From: Geobacteraceae bacterium
Lineage (GTDB): Bacteria > Desulfobacterota > Desulfuromonadia > Geobacterales > Geobacteraceae
Assembly (NCBI GenBank): GCA_029975275.1
Contig: JARKPN010000139.1
Location: 23,669 to 87,668 of the forward strand
Reading direction: 5' to 3'
DNA: 64,000 nt
In this document: positions 62,575 through 64,000 of the stretch, piece after piece
Numbering within the stretch: position 1 is the first letter of the stretch
Layout of the letters: each line of letters begins with the position of its first letter
Program-made: the position numbers and the translations under genes
The notes under the pieces: generated by a model
What the model was told of the DNA's origin: nothing
Database searches by the model: none
What the model saw: the letters and a program-made list of their open reading frames with translations, nothing else

Positions 62575-63660
62575 CTACGGGTCACGCCGGAGGGCCATGT
62601 TATGGAGCCTGGTCCGGTTCCTGAAGGCCCGTTTGGCGATGGGGAGGAGAAGGTGCTTGCCGAAGGAGTGGTTATAGTGTCTTCTGAGGAACTCGCATGG
62701 ATCGGAGGAGGACAGCTTTCGGGCGAGATAGCGGTAGCCGGCGCCGCCGAACCTCTCGACCAGGAAGCGGTTGACCAGGGAGGTCTCCAGCATCGGCTTG
62801 AGCTCCCTTTTCCAGAGGAGATCGTAATCGACCCCCTCCATGATGCTCCTGGCGGCCAGAAATCCCGAGAGCAAGGCGTACCTCATCCCGAATCCCCACA
62901 GGTAGTCCTGGAAACCGGCCGACTCCCCCACGTACAGGCCCTTCCGCAGGATCTGGGAGTTGCGCAGAAAGAAGGTCCCGTACCCTGCGAACCGTTTCTC
63001 GTCCCGGATATCGATGGCGGTTTTCCCCCGGAAAAACTCCGACATCCGCGCGAAACTCTCTTTTTCCCGGTGGAAGTCGCCATACAGGACCGAGGCCATG
63101 GTGCCGAATCCCCGGTGCACCAGCAGATAGGCATACCCGCGGAGGGCTATCTCGTCGTCGAACACGGCGACCGCCATGTCCTCCCCCGTGGTGGTGAAGG
63201 TCATGCCGACGGCGATGATATCGGCCGCTGTGGGACCGGTCCCGACGATGGACATGTCCGGAAAATCGTTCACCCGGTGGTTGAAGACGAACTCGGCCCC
63301 CAGGGCCATGGCCTGTTCCCTGAGCCCGGTATCGAGGGAGCCGGGCACGGCGCCCCTCCTGACCAGGTAGAAAATGGGCCGCCCGGATGCGACCTTGACG
63401 GCGTCCATGCCGCTGACGTGGACCGAGCCGCTGTAATAGGGGACGCACAGGAAGTTGATCCCGATGCCCATGCCCTTCAGCAGCTCGACTACGTCCGGTT
63501 CGGTGCTCCAGTTTTCGAGCCCCTGGAAATCGCCGCTGAGCCGGTATCCCACATCCGGGTATTTCTCGAAGATCCTCACGGGGATGCCGTGCCTGCGAAG
63601 CACTATGGCCGCGGCAATCCCGGCCGGTCCCGCCCCCACGATGGTTACCGGTTCGTTCAT
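62575..63660 (-). CDS. FAD-dependent oxidoreductase (FixC/geranylgeranyl-reductase-like)
   Basis: 361 residues: N-terminal FAD motif VTIVGAGPAGIAAAIVLRRHG, an acidic strand end (RIFEKYP), VGTGPTAADIIAVG and the late FAD-binding patch GLYVGESAGFQDYLWGFGMRYALLSG. The layout fits the FixC/ChlP reductase family acting on isoprenoid or electron-transfer substrates. Substrate unknown; no ferredoxin-like FixX follows. ATG 63660 after GCGGAG. It is separated from the broken GRE fragment by the repeat. Confidence 0.8.
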   Translation of the reverse strand: MNEPVTIVGAGPAGIAAAIVLRRHGIPVRIFEKYPDVGYRLSGDFQGLENWSTEPDVVELLKGMGIGINFLCVPYYSGSVHVSGMDAVKVASGRPIFYLVRRGAVPGSLDTGLREQAMALGAEFVFNHRVNDFPDMSIVGTGPTAADIIAVGMTFTTTGEDMAVAVFDDEIALRGYAYLLVHRGFGTMASVLYGDFHREKESFARMSEFFRGKTAIDIRDEKRFAGYGTFFLRNSQILRKGLYVGESAGFQDYLWGFGMRYALLSGFLAARSIMEGVDYDLLWKRELKPMLETSLVNRFLVERFGGAGYRYLARKLSSSDPCEFLRRHYNHSFGKHLLLPIAKRAFRNRTRLHNMALRRDP

Positions 63661-63755
63661 CGGTTCAACTCCGCTCCACAGGTGTCATCGGGAACTCCAA
63701 GGAAACGTATCAAGTGCCGGAACAACTTTTCGGTTCTTCCTGCGGAACAATATAA

Positions 63756-63858
63756 GTTTCTGATTCGGAAAGTGGGGATTTTTCGTTCTGGCAAGGAGAT
63801 CAAGGGGTTGCGCGGAGGCGTACACGTAGTACGTCGCACAAGCAAACCCGCGGATTGA
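63756..63858. repeat. Truncated second copy of the MITE-like element
   Basis: GTTTCTGATTCGGAAAG (63756-63772) through GCGGATTGA (63858) aligns with 41872-42010, lacking an internal stretch of about 36-45 bases. The right inverted repeat is absent. Homology ends exactly where the broken GRE coding sequence begins. Confidence 0.8.
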
Positions 63859-64000
63859 TCCTTTTCTATACAGTATTCCATTCCACAAGAAAGAAACGGT
63901 AAAGGCGCAACATCTTGGTTCACTAAGTCGGCAGTGTTCGTAATGACTGCGAAATGATCTACAAAGTATTTAACCTGTTTTTCGTAGGCCTTCTTCACTT
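63859..64000 (-). pseudogene. Broken glycyl radical enzyme gene (internal fragment, continues beyond window)
   Basis: Minus-strand reading gives KKAYEKQVKYFVDHFAVITN, then NQDVAPLPFLSCGMEYCIEKD. This aligns with MKAYKTQMEYFVKLLVISDN and RTPLPFLSSLVDDCLAKG of the intact GRE. The frame then passes into the repeat at 63858 and meets a stop at 63657-63659, so the C-terminal third with the glycyl loop is lost. The catalytic Cys, if present, is beyond the right edge. The divergence shows a different GRE subfamily, not a recent copy. Confidence 0.8.

Noticed and set aside
56287..63660. Bacterial microcompartment locus around the GRE
   Set aside because: No shell-protein (BMC or Pdu/Eut-like) gene or encapsulation-peptide extension was found in the window.
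63657..63998. 113-residue hypothetical protein at the right edge
   Set aside because: It is a chimera: the first 47 residues are GRE fragment and the rest is repeat and intergenic sequence read in frame.

Overview
The window is high-GC (about 60% by eye) Gram-negative DNA. Several traits point to the Geobacter/Pelobacter group (Desulfuromonadia/Geobacterales), an anaerobic or microaerobic deltaproteobacterial lineage: a two-iron desulfoferrodoxin, many PAS/receiver proteins, a large chemosensory operon, a PSP1-family protein in a tmk-holB cluster, a diol-dehydratase-type glycyl radical enzyme and dense protein coding. I cannot name the species. I found no rRNA, tRNA, CRISPR array or complete insertion sequence.

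Layout. 1-8.8 kb: the 5' part of moeA, a desulfoferrodoxin, a cyclophilin, a hybrid PAS histidine kinase, ligA, an acylphosphatase, a DsbC/G-like periplasmic protein, a PPC/DUF296 protein and rpsT. 8.9-13 kb: holA, lptE and leuS on the minus strand. 13.2-25.8 kb: one twelve-gene minus-strand chemosensory operon, in transcription order PATAN-REC-GAF protein, CheY, CheA, ExeA-like ATPase, two CheW, zinc-ribbon receiver protein, HEAT-repeat protein, CheR, CheB, coiled-coil GAF protein, CheY. 26-30 kb: rnc, an Elp3-like radical SAM protein, era and der, all overlapping. 30.3-35.8 kb: an accessory patch with an SseB-like protein, a broken duplicate of the 3' end of a class II aldolase gene, a membrane-anchored SASA-type esterase, the intact fucA-like aldolase, an NlpC/P60 hydrolase, tag and a small membrane protein. 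36-41.3 kb: tmk-holB-ricT-metG, a DUF218 protein and rpmB. 41.4-48.4 kb: a minus-strand housekeeping operon plsC-rnhA-HNH-HAD-yicC-gmk-rpoZ-rsh, followed by ridA. 48.9-56 kb: an AmmeMemoRadiSam-type radical SAM enzyme, a coiled-coil protein, a giant DUF2339 membrane protein with a small partner, an exported MsrA and a chemoreceptor with a sigma-28-like promoter. 56.2-64 kb: a glycyl radical enzyme (GRE) with its activase, a PocR-domain histidine kinase, a LuxR-type response regulator, an FAD oxidoreductase and the broken end of a second GRE gene.

The most interesting region is the right end. The intact GRE has the full residue set of glycerol/1,2-diol dehydratases. The adjacent sensor kinase carries a PocR domain, the sensory module named for the propanediol-utilization regulator. 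A shared roughly 33-bp motif lies upstream of both the GRE gene and the response-regulator gene, suggesting one small substrate-responsive regulon. A second GRE gene is truncated exactly at a copy of a small repeat element. Another copy of that element, with terminal inverted repeats, abuts the rsh stop codon. A second, unrelated inverted-repeat element occurs twice, before rpmB and between yicC and gmk.

Functions come from reading translated sequences and recalling family motifs; no database search was run.
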